A stretch of 20,736 nt of DNA, from assembly GCA_003525045.1 (NCBI GenBank), contig DQGF01000100.1:1-20736 (forward strand). The letters are read 5' to 3'. The stretch comes from Pseudomonas sp. (GTDB lineage Bacteria; Pseudomonadota; Gammaproteobacteria; Pseudomonadales; Pseudomonadaceae). The notes under the pieces were generated by a model. It was not told where the DNA came from. It worked only from the letters and a program-made list of their open reading frames with translations, and did no database searches. The first letter of the stretch is position 1. Each line of letters begins with the position of its first letter. Below, one piece after another: positions 1-11,796 of this stretch. Made by a program: the position numbers and the translations under genes.

Positions 1-43
1 TGGGTGGTCAGCGGCTGCGACCAAGTGATGAATGTCGGAAATG

Positions 44-72
44 AAAAAAGGGTAGCCGAGGCTACCCTTTTT
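44..72. terminator. Bidirectional intrinsic terminator after atpC
   Basis: A 7-bp perfect stem GGGTAGC/GCTACCC with a 4-base loop (50-67) is flanked by six A on the left and five T on the right, so it can terminate transcription in both directions. It lies about 30 bases beyond the atpC stop and should end the atp operon. It would also stop transcription arriving from the left. Positions 1-43 show no gene that I can support. Confidence 0.9.
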
Positions 73-100
73 AATCAATCGCGCATTAAGCGGCGGCCTG

Positions 101-526
101 TTAGTGGCCGAACTTCTTGCGGATCTGCTGGACGGTGCGCAGCTGAGCTGCAGCCTCGGCCAGACGTGCGGCAGCAGAACCGTAATCGAATTCCGCGCCC
201 CGCTCATGCAAGGCCTTCTCGGCAGCCTTAACGGCTTCCTGAGCGGAGGCTTCGTCCAGGTCGGCAGCACGTTGCACGGTGTCGGCAAGAACCTTGACCA
301 TGTTCGGCTGAACCTCGAGGAAACCACCAGAGATGTAATACACCTCTTCTTCCCCGCCCTGCTTGACCAGGCGGATAGGGCCAGGCTTGAGATTAGTGAT
401 CAGCGGCGCGTGGCCCAGGGCGATACCAAGATCACCCAGTGCACCGTGCGCAATCACCATCTCGACCAGGCCGGAGAAGATTTCCCCTTCCGCGCTGACG
501 ATATCGCAATGGACTGTCATAGCCAT
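101..526 (-). CDS. atpC: F1Fo ATP synthase epsilon subunit
   Basis: This 141-aa protein is the epsilon subunit of the F1 central stalk, which couples rotor to catalytic head and can inhibit ATP hydrolysis. The N-terminal beta-sandwich (about residues 1-86, with [14 protein letters not shown] and SGGFLEV) is followed by an Ala/Glu/Arg-rich two-helix C-terminal domain, which is the usual full length. It is the last gene of the atp operon, 45 bases after atpD and just ahead of the terminator. The ATG at 526 has GAGG seven bases upstream. A second in-frame ATG two codons later (520) is possible but fits the ribosome binding site less well. Confidence 0.97.
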   Translation of the reverse strand: MAMTVHCDIVSAEGEIFSGLVEMVIAHGALGDLGIALGHAPLITNLKPGPIRLVKQGGEEEVYYISGGFLEVQPNMVKVLADTVQRAADLDEASAQEAVKAAEKALHERGAEFDYGSAAARLAEAAAQLRTVQQIRKKFGH

Positions 527-550
527 CTGATTGCCTCAACCTAAATTAGC

Positions 551-564
551 GCCCGTTGCCGGGC
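551..564 (-). other. GNRA-capped hairpin in the atpD-atpC spacer
   Basis: On the transcribed strand the spacer reads GCCCG-GCAA-CGGGC: a perfect 5-bp GC stem closed by a GCAA (GNRA-type) tetraloop. There is no T run after it, so it is not a terminator. It may influence atpC translation or mRNA stability, which is inference. Confidence 0.5.
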
Positions 565-571
565 ACCGGGA

Positions 572-1978
<1,407 letters not shown>

Positions 1979-2839
1979 TTAAACCGCGGCAGCGCCGCCG
2001 ACGATTTCCGAGATCTCTTGGGTGATCGCAGCCTGACGCGCCTTGTTGTAGACCAGCTGCAAATCGCTGATCAAATCACCGGCGTTGTCGGTAGCGTTCT
2101 TCATCGCGATCATCCGCGCAGCTTGTTCAGCCGCGTTGTTCTCGACCACCGCCTGGTAGACCTGCGACTCAACGTAACGGACCATCAAGCCGTCAAGCAG
2201 CTCTTTGGCGTCCGGTTCGTACAGATAATCCCAGTGGTGCTTGAGTTCCTGATCCGGGGTTGCCACCAGTGGAATCAACTGCTCCACGGTAGGCTGTTGC
2301 GTCATGGTGTTGATGAACTTGTTGGACACCACGGACAGGCGGTCAATACGGCCATCCAGGTAGGCATCCAGCATCACCTTGACGCTGCCGATCAGGTCAT
2401 TGATCGACGGCTCTTCACCCAGGTGGCTGATAGCTGCAACGACGTTACCGCCGAAGTTGCGGAAGAAAGCCGCACCCTTGCTACCCACCACACACAGATC
2501 GATCTCGACGCCGTTTTCGCGGTTTACCGCCATGTCCTTGACCAGGGCCTTGAACAGGTTGGTGTTCAAGCCACCACACAGACCACGGTCACTGCTCACC
2601 ACGACATAACCGACGCGCTTTACTTCACGGTCGAGCATGAACGGGTGGCGATATTCCGGGTTGGCGTTGGCCAAATGACCAATAACCTGGCGGATGCGCT
2701 CCGCGTAAGGACGGCTAGCAGCCATGCGCATTTGTGCCTTGCGCATTTTACTGACCGCCACTTTTTCCATGGCGCTGGTAATCTTTTGCGTGCTTTTGAT
2801 GCTCGCAATCTTACTGCGAATCTCTTTTGCGCCTGCCAT
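1979..2839 (-). CDS. atpG: F1Fo ATP synthase gamma subunit
   Basis: This 286-aa protein is the rotating central shaft of F1. The N-terminal helix ([20 protein letters not shown]) and the conserved C-terminal helix ([21 protein letters not shown], then [20 protein letters not shown]) form the coiled coil inside the alpha3beta3 ring. The central [11 protein letters not shown] segment belongs to the Rossmann-like part. The ATG at 2839 follows an AGGTG a few bases upstream. It lies between atpA and atpD as in other proteobacterial atp operons. Confidence 0.98.
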   Translation of the reverse strand: MAGAKEIRSKIASIKSTQKITSAMEKVAVSKMRKAQMRMAASRPYAERIRQVIGHLANANPEYRHPFMLDREVKRVGYVVVSSDRGLCGGLNTNLFKALVKDMAVNRENGVEIDLCVVGSKGAAFFRNFGGNVVAAISHLGEEPSINDLIGSVKVMLDAYLDGRIDRLSVVSNKFINTMTQQPTVEQLIPLVATPDQELKHHWDYLYEPDAKELLDGLMVRYVESQVYQAVVENNAAEQAARMIAMKNATDNAGDLISDLQLVYNKARQAAITQEISEIVGGAAAV

Positions 2840-2860
2840 GTAACACCTATCAGGTTAGCA

Positions 2861-2884
2861 AGCGGGAGCCTTGCGACTCCCGCT
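2861..2884 (-). other. Hairpin in the atpA-atpG spacer
   Basis: A perfect 8-bp inverted repeat, AGCGGGAG/CTCCCGCT with an 8-base loop, fills much of the 50-base gap between atpA and atpG. No T run follows, so termination is unlikely. A role in processing or partial attenuation is inference. Confidence 0.5.
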
Positions 2885-2889
2885 GCGGC

Positions 2890-4434
2890 TTACCAGGTTT
2901 GGGTGGCCTTGAACTTCTCGATACCGGCTTTCATGCCAGCGTCGATTTCGTCATTGAAGTCACCCTTCACGTTGATCTTCGCCATCAAATCGGCGTGATC
3001 GCGGTTGAAGAAAGCAATCAGCGCTTGTTCGAAGCTGCCGATCTTGGTGATTTCAACGTCAGTCAGGAACCCACGCTCAGCGGCATACAGCGACAGCGCC
3101 ATGTCAGCGATCGACATTGGTGCGTATTGCTTCTGCTTCATCAGCTCGGTAACGCGCTGACCATGCTCAAGTTGCTTACGGGTCGCTTCGTCCAGGTCAG
3201 AAGCGAACTGGGCGAATGCCGCCAGTTCACGGTACTGAGCCAGAGCGGTACGGATACCACCGGAGAGCTTCTTGATGATCTTGGTCTGAGCGGCACCACC
3301 CACACGGGATACCGAAACACCGGCGTTCACTGCAGGACGGATCCCGGAGTTGAACATGGCCGATTCCAGGAAGATCTGACCGTCGGTGATGGAAATCACG
3401 TTGGTCGGAACGAACGCGGAAACGTCGCCAGCCTGGGTTTCGATGATCGGCAGTGCGGTCAGGGAACCGGTTTTGCCGGTCACTGCGCCGTTGGTGAACT
3501 TCTCTACGTACTCTTCCGAAACGCGGGATGCGCGCTCCAGCAGACGGGAGTGGAGATAGAACACGTCGCCTGGGTAAGCTTCACGGCCTGGTGGACGGCG
3601 CAGCAGCAGGGAAATCTGGCGATATGCCACTGCTTGCTTGGACAGATCGTCATAAACGATCAGTGCGTCTTCACCGCGGTCGCGGAAGAATTCACCCATG
3701 GTGCAACCGGAGTACGGTGCCAGGAATTGCAGTGCTGCAGATTCCGAAGCGCTCGCTGCCACGACGATGGTGTTAGCCAGCGCGCCGTTTTCTTCCAGCT
3801 TGCGAACCACGTTGGCGATGGTCGATTGTTTCTGACCGATCGCTACGTAGACGCAGAAAATGCCGCTGTTTTTCTGGTTGATGATCGCGTCGATCGCCAG
3901 AGCGGTTTTACCGATCTGACGGTCACCGATGATCAGCTCACGCTGGCCACGGCCGACAGGGATCATGGCATCGACAGCCTTGTAGCCAGTCTGTACAGGC
4001 TGGTCTACCGACTTACGCCAGATCACGCCTGGAGCAACTTTCTCGACCGCATCGGTCTCGGTGTTGTTCAGCGGACCTTTGCCGTCAACTGGGTTACCCA
4101 GTGCGTCGACTACGCGACCCAGCAGTTCCTTACCAACCGGAACTTCGAGGATGCGGCCGGTGCACTTGGCGCTCATGCCTTCAGCCAGAGACTGGTAGGA
4201 GCCCAATACAACGGCACCTACGGAGTCTTGCTCCAGGTTGAGAGCCATACCGAAGACGCCGCCCGGAAACTCGATCATCTCGCCGTACATGACGTCGGCC
4301 AGACCGTGAATCCGCACGATACCGTCAGATACGCTGACGACAGTGCCTTCGTTACGGGCTTGGGAGGTCACATCGAGCTTGTCGATGCGGCCCTTGATAA
4401 TTTCACTTATTTCGGAAGGATTGAGTTGCTGCAT
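2890..4434 (-). CDS. atpA: F1Fo ATP synthase alpha subunit
   Basis: This 514-aa regulatory nucleotide-binding subunit alternates with beta in the F1 head. The Walker A motif GDRQIGKT is at residues 170-177, Walker B is in ALIVYDD (257-263), and the arginine finger that reaches into the beta catalytic site is Arg377 in [12 protein letters not shown]. The N terminus ([17 protein letters not shown]) is the part that binds delta. The ATG at 4434 has GAAGGGG at rather long spacing upstream. It is 21 bases after atpH. Length and motifs are normal. Confidence 0.99.
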   Translation of the reverse strand: MQQLNPSEISEIIKGRIDKLDVTSQARNEGTVVSVSDGIVRIHGLADVMYGEMIEFPGGVFGMALNLEQDSVGAVVLGSYQSLAEGMSAKCTGRILEVPVGKELLGRVVDALGNPVDGKGPLNNTETDAVEKVAPGVIWRKSVDQPVQTGYKAVDAMIPVGRGQRELIIGDRQIGKTALAIDAIINQKNSGIFCVYVAIGQKQSTIANVVRKLEENGALANTIVVAASASESAALQFLAPYSGCTMGEFFRDRGEDALIVYDDLSKQAVAYRQISLLLRRPPGREAYPGDVFYLHSRLLERASRVSEEYVEKFTNGAVTGKTGSLTALPIIETQAGDVSAFVPTNVISITDGQIFLESAMFNSGIRPAVNAGVSVSRVGGAAQTKIIKKLSGGIRTALAQYRELAAFAQFASDLDEATRKQLEHGQRVTELMKQKQYAPMSIADMALSLYAAERGFLTDVEITKIGSFEQALIAFFNRDHADLMAKINVKGDFNDEIDAGMKAGIEKFKATQTW

Positions 4435-4455
4435 TGCTCTGCTGCCCCTTCAAAC

Positions 4456-4992
4456 TCAAGATTTCAATGCTTCGGCAAGGTTCGCGAGTTTGCCGCGAAC
4501 CGAGCCATCGATTACCAGGTCGCCGGCGCGGATGACAATGCCCCCAATAAGGGATTTGTCTTCCTCGACTTGCAGGCGCACTTCCCGGTTGAGTCGTGCA
4601 CTGAGAACCTTGGCGAGTTTGTCTTGCTGTTCTTGGTTCAATGCAAAAGCACTGGTGACTTCAACATCTACCGACTTCTCTTGTTCGGCCTTGTACAGGT
4701 CGAACAGAGCGGCGATCTCCGGCAACAGCGGGAGACGGTCGTTTTCGGCAACGATGTGAATGAAGTTCTGTGCCTTCACATCAAACTTGTCGCCGCACAC
4801 GTCAATAAACGTGGCGGCCTTGTCTGCGCTCGTCAGTCGCGGGGCCTTGAGCACGCGCTGCATGGTGTCGTCTTGCGACACTGCTGCAGCCAGGCCGAGC
4901 ATGGCTGACCAAGAGGCCAGTTGCTGGTGGGCCTGGGCGTGCTCGAAGGCTGCCTTAGCGTAAGGTCGGGCCAACGTGGTCAATTCTGCCAT
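4456..4992 (-). CDS. atpH: F1Fo ATP synthase delta subunit
   Basis: This 178-aa subunit is part of the peripheral stalk and links the top of F1 to the b dimer. The N-terminal helical domain begins [15 protein letters not shown], and the family signature near the C terminus is [20 protein letters not shown]. The ATG at 4992 has GAGG six bases upstream, placed just after the atpF stop 12 bases away. Length is typical. Confidence 0.98.
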   Translation of the reverse strand: MAELTTLARPYAKAAFEHAQAHQQLASWSAMLGLAAAVSQDDTMQRVLKAPRLTSADKAATFIDVCGDKFDVKAQNFIHIVAENDRLPLLPEIAALFDLYKAEQEKSVDVEVTSAFALNQEQQDKLAKVLSARLNREVRLQVEEDKSLIGGIVIRAGDLVIDGSVRGKLANLAEALKS

Positions 4993-5004
4993 GATCGCCC
5001 TCGC

Positions 5005-5475
5005 TTAAATTTCAGCAGCCAGTTTGTTTACCAGCTCCGCGTGCGCGTTTTGATCGATTGTGGCACCCAGGATCTTCTCGGCGCCGCCAACGGCCAGAGC
5101 ACCCAATTGGGCACGCAGCGCGTCTTTGACACTGTTCAGTTCCTGTTCGATCTCGGCCTGAGCCTGAACCTTCACGCGCTCAGCGTCGATACGGGCTTTT
5201 TCAACAGCCTCTTCGACGATCTGATTACCGCGTTTCTTGGCTTGCTCAATGATTTCGGCTGCCTGAGCTTTAGCTTCGCGCAGTTGTTGACCCGCTTTAT
5301 CTTGGGCCAACTCCAGGTCGCGAGCTGCTCGGGCGGCAGCGTCCAGTCCATCCGCGATCTTCTTCTGACGTTCGTGCAAAGCCGCGATGACCGGAGGCCA
5401 CACGAACTTCATGCAAAACAGTACAAAAATGAAGAACGCAACGGACTGGCCAATCAGGGTTGCATTAATGTTCAC
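5005..5475 (-). CDS. atpF: F1Fo ATP synthase b subunit
   Basis: This 156-aa peripheral stalk protein has one N-terminal membrane helix (about residues 5-26) and a long charged coiled coil, rich in Ala, Glu, Lys and Gln, that dimerises and contacts delta. The start is GTG at 5475: [10 protein letters not shown] matches the family N terminus, and GAGG lies seven bases upstream. Next in order after atpE, before atpH. Only one b-type gene is present, as in E. coli. Confidence 0.98.
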   Translation of the reverse strand: MNINATLIGQSVAFFIFVLFCMKFVWPPVIAALHERQKKIADGLDAAARAARDLELAQDKAGQQLREAKAQAAEIIEQAKKRGNQIVEEAVEKARIDAERVKVQAQAEIEQELNSVKDALRAQLGALAVGGAEKILGATIDQNAHAELVNKLAAEI

Positions 5476-5509
5476 GCCAACACCTCGCTCGTTCGTTGCA
5501 CATCACACC

Positions 5510-5529
5510 AATTACTCGAAGGTGAGTAA

Positions 5530-5531
<2 letters not shown>
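5510..5531 (-). other. Hairpin overlapping the atpE stop codon
   Basis: A perfect 8-bp stem, AATTACTC/GAGTAATT with a 6-base loop, begins within the atpE stop codon and lies in the atpE-atpF gap. It is AT-rich and not followed by a T run. It could protect the 3' end of an atpE transcript segment; see the related finding. Confidence 0.5.
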
Positions 5532-5802
<271 letters not shown>

Positions 5803-5860
5803 TTACGTCGTATGGTTTAGGTTTTTTAGATTTTAAAGCGGTAAAACAAATCGTTTCATA

Positions 5861-5920
5861 GCCCTGTTCGGGCACCCACCCGTTTGACCGAGTGGGACAT
5901 CAGACCAGTCGAAACTGGTC

Positions 5921-5921
<1 letters not shown>
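5861..5921 (-). other. Three hairpins in the atpB-atpE gap
   Basis: Three inverted repeats lie in tandem. They are GCCC/GGGC (5861-5873), CCCAC/GTGGG (5875-5896) and the perfect 8-bp AGACCAGT/ACTGGTCT (5902-5921), which is capped by UUCG on the transcribed strand and directly abuts the atpB stop codon. None has a T run. The spacer ahead of atpE in E. coli is known to boost atpE translation; a similar role here is inference. Confidence 0.5.
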
Positions 5922-7214
<1,293 letters not shown>

Positions 7215-7288
7215 CACAATTACTCCCCAATGGTCGGCTGCCAGAATTCATTAACTTGGCATAATTTGTGCCGACAAAATGCGCGCAG

Positions 7289-7317
7289 AGTATAGGGGCG
7301 GTTCTGCCCCTATTCAA
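7289..7317 (-). promoter_or_regulatory. Predicted promoter of the atp operon
   Basis: On the minus strand TTGAAT (7312-7317) and TATACT (7289-7294) are separated by exactly 17 bases, giving a good sigma-70 match that faces atpI. The start point would be near 7282 with a leader of about 68 bases. The spacer and part of the -10 are occupied by a perfect 8-bp inverted repeat (7292-7313, ATAGGGGC/GCCCCTAT). Confidence 0.7.
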
Positions 7318-7362
7318 CTGTCAGGTAGTGATTTCCGACTGCACGCTACATGTGGAAATGTT

Positions 7363-8235
7363 TCAGCGAATGTGTGCGAGTACACCTTGAAGCTCATCGA
7401 GGGAGTTATAACCGATCACCAACTGCCCCTTCCCCTTCTTTCCGTGTCGGATCTGCACCGCAGAGCCCAGGCGCTCGGCCAGGCGCTGCTCGAGTCGGGC
7501 GATATCCGGGTCCTGTTTTGCCGGTTCCACAGGCTCCGGTTTGCCACTCAACCACTGGCGAACCAGTGCTTCAGTCTGGCGCACAGTCAGCCCTCGTGCG
7601 ACAACGTGTCGCGCCCCTTCAACCTGTTGATTCTCCGGTAAACCGAGCAAAGCACGGGCATGACCCATTTCCAGGTCGCCGTGGGACAACATGGTTTTGA
7701 TGACTTCCGGCAATGCGATCAAGCGTAGCAGGTTGGCCACGGTAACCCGGGATTTCCCCACTGCTTCGGCCACTTGCTGCTGCGTCAGCTGGAATTCCTG
7801 CTGCAAACGTTGCAAGGCCACCGCTTCTTCGATCGGATTGAGGTCTTCGCGCTGAATGTTCTCGATCAGCGCCATGGCGATCGCGGTTTCATCCGGCACA
7901 TCGCGGACCATCGCCGGGATGGTTTCCTGGCCTGCTTGCTGACTGGCGCGCCAGCGGCGTTCACCGGCGATGATTTCGAAGCGACCGCTGCCAATCGGAC
8001 GCACCACGATCGGCTGCATCACGCCCTGGGCCTTGATCGACTGCGCCAGCTCTTCCAGCGCCTGAGGATCCATGTCCCGCCGGGGCTGGTACTTGCCACG
8101 CTGGATCAGGTCCAGGGGCAGGTGCTGCAGCTCTCGTTGATCGGCCTGCACCGCTTGTTCTTCCAGTGAGCTGACAGTCGGCCCACTCAGCAGTGCATCC
8201 AGTCCACGTCCGAGACCTCGTTTCTTGACGGCCAT
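7363..8235 (-). CDS. parB: Chromosome partitioning protein ParB
   Basis: This 290-aa protein is a DNA-binding CTPase clamp that loads at parS and spreads to build the partition complex. The N-terminal tail (KKRGLGRGLDALL) is the ParA-stimulating segment. The ParB/Srx-type domain carries the CTP motif GERRWRA at 91-97 and ENIQRE at 125-130. A helix-turn-helix lies at about 151-172 (TQQQVAEAVGKSRVTVANLL), followed by a C-terminal dimerisation domain. The ATG at 8235 has AAGGA six bases upstream. It is nine bases after parA. Its targets are the two parS sites in recF. Confidence 0.98.
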   Translation of the reverse strand: MAVKKRGLGRGLDALLSGPTVSSLEEQAVQADQRELQHLPLDLIQRGKYQPRRDMDPQALEELAQSIKAQGVMQPIVVRPIGSGRFEIIAGERRWRASQQAGQETIPAMVRDVPDETAIAMALIENIQREDLNPIEEAVALQRLQQEFQLTQQQVAEAVGKSRVTVANLLRLIALPEVIKTMLSHGDLEMGHARALLGLPENQQVEGARHVVARGLTVRQTEALVRQWLSGKPEPVEPAKQDPDIARLEQRLAERLGSAVQIRHGKKGKGQLVIGYNSLDELQGVLAHIR

Positions 8236-8244
8236 GGGGATTCC

Positions 8245-9042
8245 TTAAGTTGCCTGAGCGGCGGCGGTGCGTGAGTTTTTGCGTTGACGGCGAACCATCT
8301 CGCCCGCCAATGCCAGATAGGCAATCGCGCCACGCGAAGTTTTGTCGTACACCAGCGCCGGCATGCCATAGCTTGGCGCTTCGGCCAGGCGGATGTTGCG
8401 CGGAATGACCGTGTCGTAGAGCTGATCGCCGAAGTGTTCCTTGAGCTGCGCCGAGACATCATTCATCAGGCTCAGGCGCGGGTCGTACATGGTCCGCAAC
8501 AGGCCTTCGACTTTCAGGTTCGGGTTGAGCAGCTCAGCGATTCGCTTGATGTTATCCACAAGGTCGCTCAAGCCTTCGAGTGCGAAGTACTCGCACTGCA
8601 TGGGGATAATCACCCCATCGGCAGCGACCAGTGCGTTAAGCGTGAGCATCGATAGCGATGGCGGGCAGTCGATGAGGATGTAATCGTAGTTTTCACGGAT
8701 CGGCGCCAACGCACTGCGCAGGCGACTCTCTTTCATCTGCATTTCCAGCAGAACCACTTCCGCGGCGGTCAGGTCGCGGTTGGCCGGCAATAGCTGGTAA
8801 CCACCGTGCTCGGAGTAGTGCATGGCCTGAGCCAGATCACATTCGCCGATCAACAGGTCGTAGACCGAGTTTTCCAGGCCGTGTTTATCCACACCGCTAC
8901 CCATGGTGGCGTTGCCCTGTGGATCGAGATCGATCAACAGCACCCGTCGCTTGGTAGCGACCAGGGAAGCTGCGAGGTTGATACAGGTGGTGGTTTTGCC
9001 CACACCACCCTTTTGGTTCGCTACCGCGAATACCTTAGCCAT
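8245..9042 (-). CDS. parA: Chromosome partitioning ATPase ParA (Soj type)
   Basis: This 265-aa Walker-type ATPase is the partner of ParB and moves origin regions apart on the nucleoid. The deviant Walker A KGGVGKT is at residues 11-17, the Walker A' aspartate is in LLIDLDPQGN (Asp40), and Walker B is YILIDCPPS at 121-129. I choose the ATG at 9042, giving MAKVFAVANQKGG as in relatives. The reading frame continues six codons upstream to a TTG at 9060, directly after the rsmG stop, but the extension is not conserved. The Shine-Dalgarno match is weak, which suggests coupling to rsmG. Two exact DnaA boxes lie inside the gene. Confidence 0.97.
   Translation of the reverse strand: MAKVFAVANQKGGVGKTTTCINLAASLVATKRRVLLIDLDPQGNATMGSGVDKHGLENSVYDLLIGECDLAQAMHYSEHGGYQLLPANRDLTAAEVVLLEMQMKESRLRSALAPIRENYDYILIDCPPSLSMLTLNALVAADGVIIPMQCEYFALEGLSDLVDNIKRIAELLNPNLKVEGLLRTMYDPRLSLMNDVSAQLKEHFGDQLYDTVIPRNIRLAEAPSYGMPALVYDKTSRGAIAYLALAGEMVRRQRKNSRTAAAQAT
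8552..8560 (+). promoter_or_regulatory. Exact DnaA box inside parA
   Basis: TTATCCACA, a perfect match to the DnaA-box consensus TTATNCACA, inside the parA coding sequence. Confidence 0.55.
8885..8893 (+). promoter_or_regulatory. Second exact DnaA box inside parA
   Basis: TTATCCACA, 333 bases from the previous one and in the same orientation, inside the parA coding sequence. Confidence 0.55.
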
Positions 9043-9060
9043 TCTTGCTTGTGTTCCCAA

Positions 9061-9705
9061 TCATGCCGTGCGGCGCAGTATCAGCAGATGGCGTTGGCCT
9101 TGGCAACCAGGTACGGCCAGGGCGTGTTCGCTATCGAGGTGGAAGTCTGTCGGCAATGCTACCAGCTCATCGGCCGGATGAACGCCCTTCATTGCCAGCC
9201 AACGTGTATCGGTGTCGCCGAGATGGCGAGTCCAGTTGCTGAAATTCTCCATGCTGCTGAACGCCCGGGAAATGATCCCGTTGAATGGCTGATCAGGCTG
9301 GAAAGCTTCGACGCGACTGTGGATAACTTGCAGATTATCCAGTTTGAGTTCGAGTTTGACCTGTGTCAGGAAGCGGGTTTTTTTGCCGTTGCTGTCCAGG
9401 CAGGTCACTTGGGACTCCGGAAACAGGATCGCCAACGGAATACCCGGCATGCCGCCGCCGCTGCCAACATCAAGCCAGCGACCGTTTTCCACAAACGACA
9501 TCACGCTCAAACTATCGAGCAAGTGACGGGAAACCATTTCATCGGGATCACGTACAGCGGTCAGGTTGTAAGCCTTGTTCCATTTTATCAACAGGGCCAG
9601 ATAACCCAGCAGCTGCGCGTGCTGGGTTTCTGTCAGCGTGACACCGAGCTGGCGAGCACCTGTGGATAACTCTTCTGCATGTTGCGAGGTGACCAACGAA
9701 CTCAA
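9061..9705 (-). CDS. rsmG: 16S rRNA (guanine-527 N7) methyltransferase
   Basis: This 214-aa enzyme (also called GidB) uses S-adenosylmethionine to methylate G527 of 16S rRNA. The SAM-binding loop is [14 protein letters not shown] (77-90), and the preceding [21 protein letters not shown] segment is characteristic. The start is TTG at 9705, sharing bases with the mnmG stop (TTGA). GGAG lies eight bases upstream inside mnmG, so translation is probably coupled. Two exact DnaA boxes fall inside the gene. Confidence 0.96.
   Translation of the reverse strand: MSSLVTSQHAEELSTGARQLGVTLTETQHAQLLGYLALLIKWNKAYNLTAVRDPDEMVSRHLLDSLSVMSFVENGRWLDVGSGGGMPGIPLAILFPESQVTCLDSNGKKTRFLTQVKLELKLDNLQVIHSRVEAFQPDQPFNGIISRAFSSMENFSNWTRHLGDTDTRWLAMKGVHPADELVALPTDFHLDSEHALAVPGCQGQRHLLILRRTA
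9318..9326 (-). promoter_or_regulatory. Exact DnaA box inside rsmG
   Basis: TGTGGATAA on the plus strand, which is TTATCCACA on the minus strand, inside rsmG. Confidence 0.55.
9661..9669 (-). promoter_or_regulatory. Exact DnaA box near the rsmG start
   Basis: TGTGGATAA on the plus strand, a perfect box, 37 bases inside the rsmG start. Confidence 0.55.
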
Positions 9706-11600
9706 GCGCTTTGCTCCAACTGACGGCCCGCGCCGCGTTTTTTCAAATGAATCATCAACAGCGAAATCGCTGCCGGGGTAACGCCCGGGATACGTGACGC
9801 CTGGCCCAGGGTCTCTGGACGGGTCGCACCGAGCTTGCTCTGGATCTCTTTGGAGAGACCGGAAATATTCGTGTAATCGATATCCACAGGCAGTTTCGTG
9901 TCTTCACTGGCCCGCAGACGTACGATTTCATCCTGCTGACGATCAATGTAACCGGCGTATTTGGTCTTGATTTCGACCTGCTCGGCCACTTGTGGATCTT
10001 CTGCGCCGCCACCGGTAACGGCGATCAGGCCAGCGTAGTCGATTTCCGGACGGCTCAGCAGGTTGAGCAAGTTGTATTCGTGGGTCAGTGGCGTACCAAA
10101 CTTTTCAGAAATCGCATCGCCTTGCGCGGTGCCAGGGCGAACCCAGGTACTTTTCAGGCGTTGCTCTTCCAGCGTAATGCTTTCGCGTTTGGTGCAGAAC
10201 GCAGCCCAACGCGCGTCGTCCACCAAACCTAGTTCCCGACCTTTTTCGGTCAAGCGCAGGTCGGCGTTGTCTTCACGCAGGATCAGGCGGTATTCGGCGC
10301 GGGACGTGAACATCCGATACGGTTCCTGGGTCCCCAGGGTAATCAGGTCGTCAACCAACACTCCGATGTACGCCTCGTCGCGGCGTGGGCACCAGGCATC
10401 TTTGCCTTGGGCACGCAATGCGGCGTTGGCTCCGGCCAGCAAACCCTGGGCGCCGGCTTCTTCGTAACCGGTGGTGCCATTGATTTGCCCGGCGAAGAAC
10501 AGACCGCCGATGACTTTGGTTTCCAGGCTGTACTTCAGGTCACGCGGATCGAAGTAGTCGTACTCGATGGCGTAGCCCGGACGCACGATGTGTGCGTTTT
10601 CCATGCCGCGAATCGATTGCACAATCTGCAACTGCACGTCGAACGGCAAGGATGTGGATATCCCGTTCGGGTACAGCTCGTTGGTCGTCAGCCCTTCCGG
10701 TTCGATGAAAACCTGATGGCTTTCCTTGTCGGCAAAGCGATGGATCTTGTCTTCGATCGATGGGCAGTAACGCGGGCCGATACCTTCGATCAACCCTGCA
10801 TCGGAATACATTGGCGAACGGTCGAGGTTGGCGGCGATGATCTCGTGAGTGCGGGCGTTGGTGTGGGTAATCCAGCAGCTGACCTGTTTCGGATGCTGCT
10901 CTTTGGAGCCCATGAACGACATCACCGGAATCGGTGTATCGCCTGCTTGCTCGGTCATTACCGAGAAATCCACAGAACGACCATCGATTCGCGGCGGCGT
11001 ACCGGTTTTCAGGCGACCGACACGCAGCGGCATTTCACGCAAACGATGAGCCAGGGCGATCGACGGCGGATCACCGGCACGGCCTCCGGAAAAATTCTGC
11101 ATGCCGATGTGGATAAGTCCACCGAGGAAGGTGCCAGTGGTCAACACAACGGAATCTGCAAAGAAACGCAGACCCATTTGGGTGACAACACCACGCACTT
11201 GTTCCTGTTCGACGATCAGGTCGTCGGCAGCCTGTTGAAATATCCACAGGTTCGGCTGGTTTTCGAGAATTTCGCGGACAGCGGCCTTGTACAAAACCCG
11301 GTCTGCCTGAGCGCGTGTTGCACGCACGGCCGGGCCTTTGCGGCTGTTCAAAACGCGAAATTGAATACCACCCTTATCGGTAGCCATGGCCATCGCGCCG
11401 CCCAGGGCGTCGATTTCCTTGACCAGATGGCTCTTGCCGATCCCGCCAATGGCAGGGTTGCAGCTCATGGCACCGAGGGTTTCCACGTTATGCGTCAGCA
11501 ACAGGGTTTTTGCCCCCATACGTGCAGACGCCAGTGCTGCCTCGGTACCGGCATGACCGCCGCCGATGACGATCACTTCAAAACGGGAAGGGAAATCCAC
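9702..11600 (-). CDS. mnmG: tRNA uridine-34 5-carboxymethylaminomethyl modification enzyme MnmG
   Basis: This 632-aa FAD enzyme (GidA) forms a complex with MnmE and modifies the wobble uridine of several tRNAs. The dinucleotide-binding motif GGGHAG is at residues 13-18. [31 protein letters not shown] and [13 protein letters not shown] are family landmarks, and the C-terminal helical domain binds MnmE and tRNA. The start is GTG at 11600 ([15 protein letters not shown]) with GAGG six bases upstream. The frame stays open 38 codons further to 11714, but that stretch does not resemble the family and overlaps the promoter. First gene of a mnmG-rsmG-parA-parB run. Confidence 0.98.
   Translation of the reverse strand: MDFPSRFEVIVIGGGHAGTEAALASARMGAKTLLLTHNVETLGAMSCNPAIGGIGKSHLVKEIDALGGAMAMATDKGGIQFRVLNSRKGPAVRATRAQADRVLYKAAVREILENQPNLWIFQQAADDLIVEQEQVRGVVTQMGLRFFADSVVLTTGTFLGGLIHIGMQNFSGGRAGDPPSIALAHRLREMPLRVGRLKTGTPPRIDGRSVDFSVMTEQAGDTPIPVMSFMGSKEQHPKQVSCWITHTNARTHEIIAANLDRSPMYSDAGLIEGIGPRYCPSIEDKIHRFADKESHQVFIEPEGLTTNELYPNGISTSLPFDVQLQIVQSIRGMENAHIVRPGYAIEYDYFDPRDLKYSLETKVIGGLFFAGQINGTTGYEEAGAQGLLAGANAALRAQGKDAWCPRRDEAYIGVLVDDLITLGTQEPYRMFTSRAEYRLILREDNADLRLTEKGRELGLVDDARWAAFCTKRESITLEEQRLKSTWVRPGTAQGDAISEKFGTPLTHEYNLLNLLSRPEIDYAGLIAVTGGGAEDPQVAEQVEIKTKYAGYIDRQQDEIVRLRASEDTKLPVDIDYTNISGLSKEIQSKLGATRPETLGQASRIPGVTPAAISLLMIHLKKRGAGRQLEQSA
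11108..11116 (-). promoter_or_regulatory. Exact DnaA box inside mnmG
   Basis: TGTGGATAA on the plus strand, a perfect box within the mnmG coding sequence, about 0.7 kb from the intergenic cluster. Confidence 0.55.
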
Positions 11601-11673
11601 CACGCACCTCGTGCCTGCTTCAGTCAGGGCATCAGAAAATAGTTTGAGCACAGGTTTTTGGACCTGGGCGGCA

Positions 11674-11679
11674 AGTATA
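11674..11679 (-). promoter_or_regulatory. Possible -10 element of an mnmG promoter
   Basis: TATACT on the minus strand lies about 75 bases before the mnmG start and matches the -10 consensus at five of six positions. No convincing -35 sits at 16-18 bases, the nearest hexamer being TTCTTT, so the promoter is tentative or depends on an activator. Confidence 0.4.
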
Positions 11680-11743
11680 GGGACTTCGCCCTTCCTAAAG
11701 AACCCTTTGCACAAAAATTAACCAGCTGTGGAAAAGTCGGAGT

Positions 11744-11796
11744 TATAGAAATTAAAAAGAAAGAAATTTATTAAATCTTTGTTTTTATGTTTATTT
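11744..11796. other. AT-rich tract, possible unwinding element
   Basis: Only 6 of 53 bases are G or C. It sits beside the box at 11814-11822, as DNA unwinding elements do in origins. Read on the minus strand from 11799 leftward it gives TAG-AAA-TAA-ACA-TAA-AAA, resembling the repeated trinucleotides (DnaA-trio) bound by DnaA on single strands; this is suggestive only. Confidence 0.5.

Noticed and set aside
2827..4908. 693-codon plus-strand open frame opposite atpA and atpH
   Set aside because: It is antisense to two certain genes, has no ribosome binding site or known motif, and is explained by the codon bias of a GC-rich genome.
7350..7366. TGTGGAAATGTTTCA, which looks somewhat like a parS or DnaA site
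   Set aside because: It lacks the central CACGTG of parS and has two mismatches to the DnaA box; it lies at the parB 3' end without other support.
10407..11642. 411-codon plus-strand open frame opposite mnmG
   Set aside because: Antisense shadow of mnmG; no supporting signals.
11601..11714. N-terminal extension of MnmG
   Set aside because: The frame is open, but the extension lacks family resemblance and overlaps the probable -10 element; GTG at 11600 has a well-spaced GAGG.
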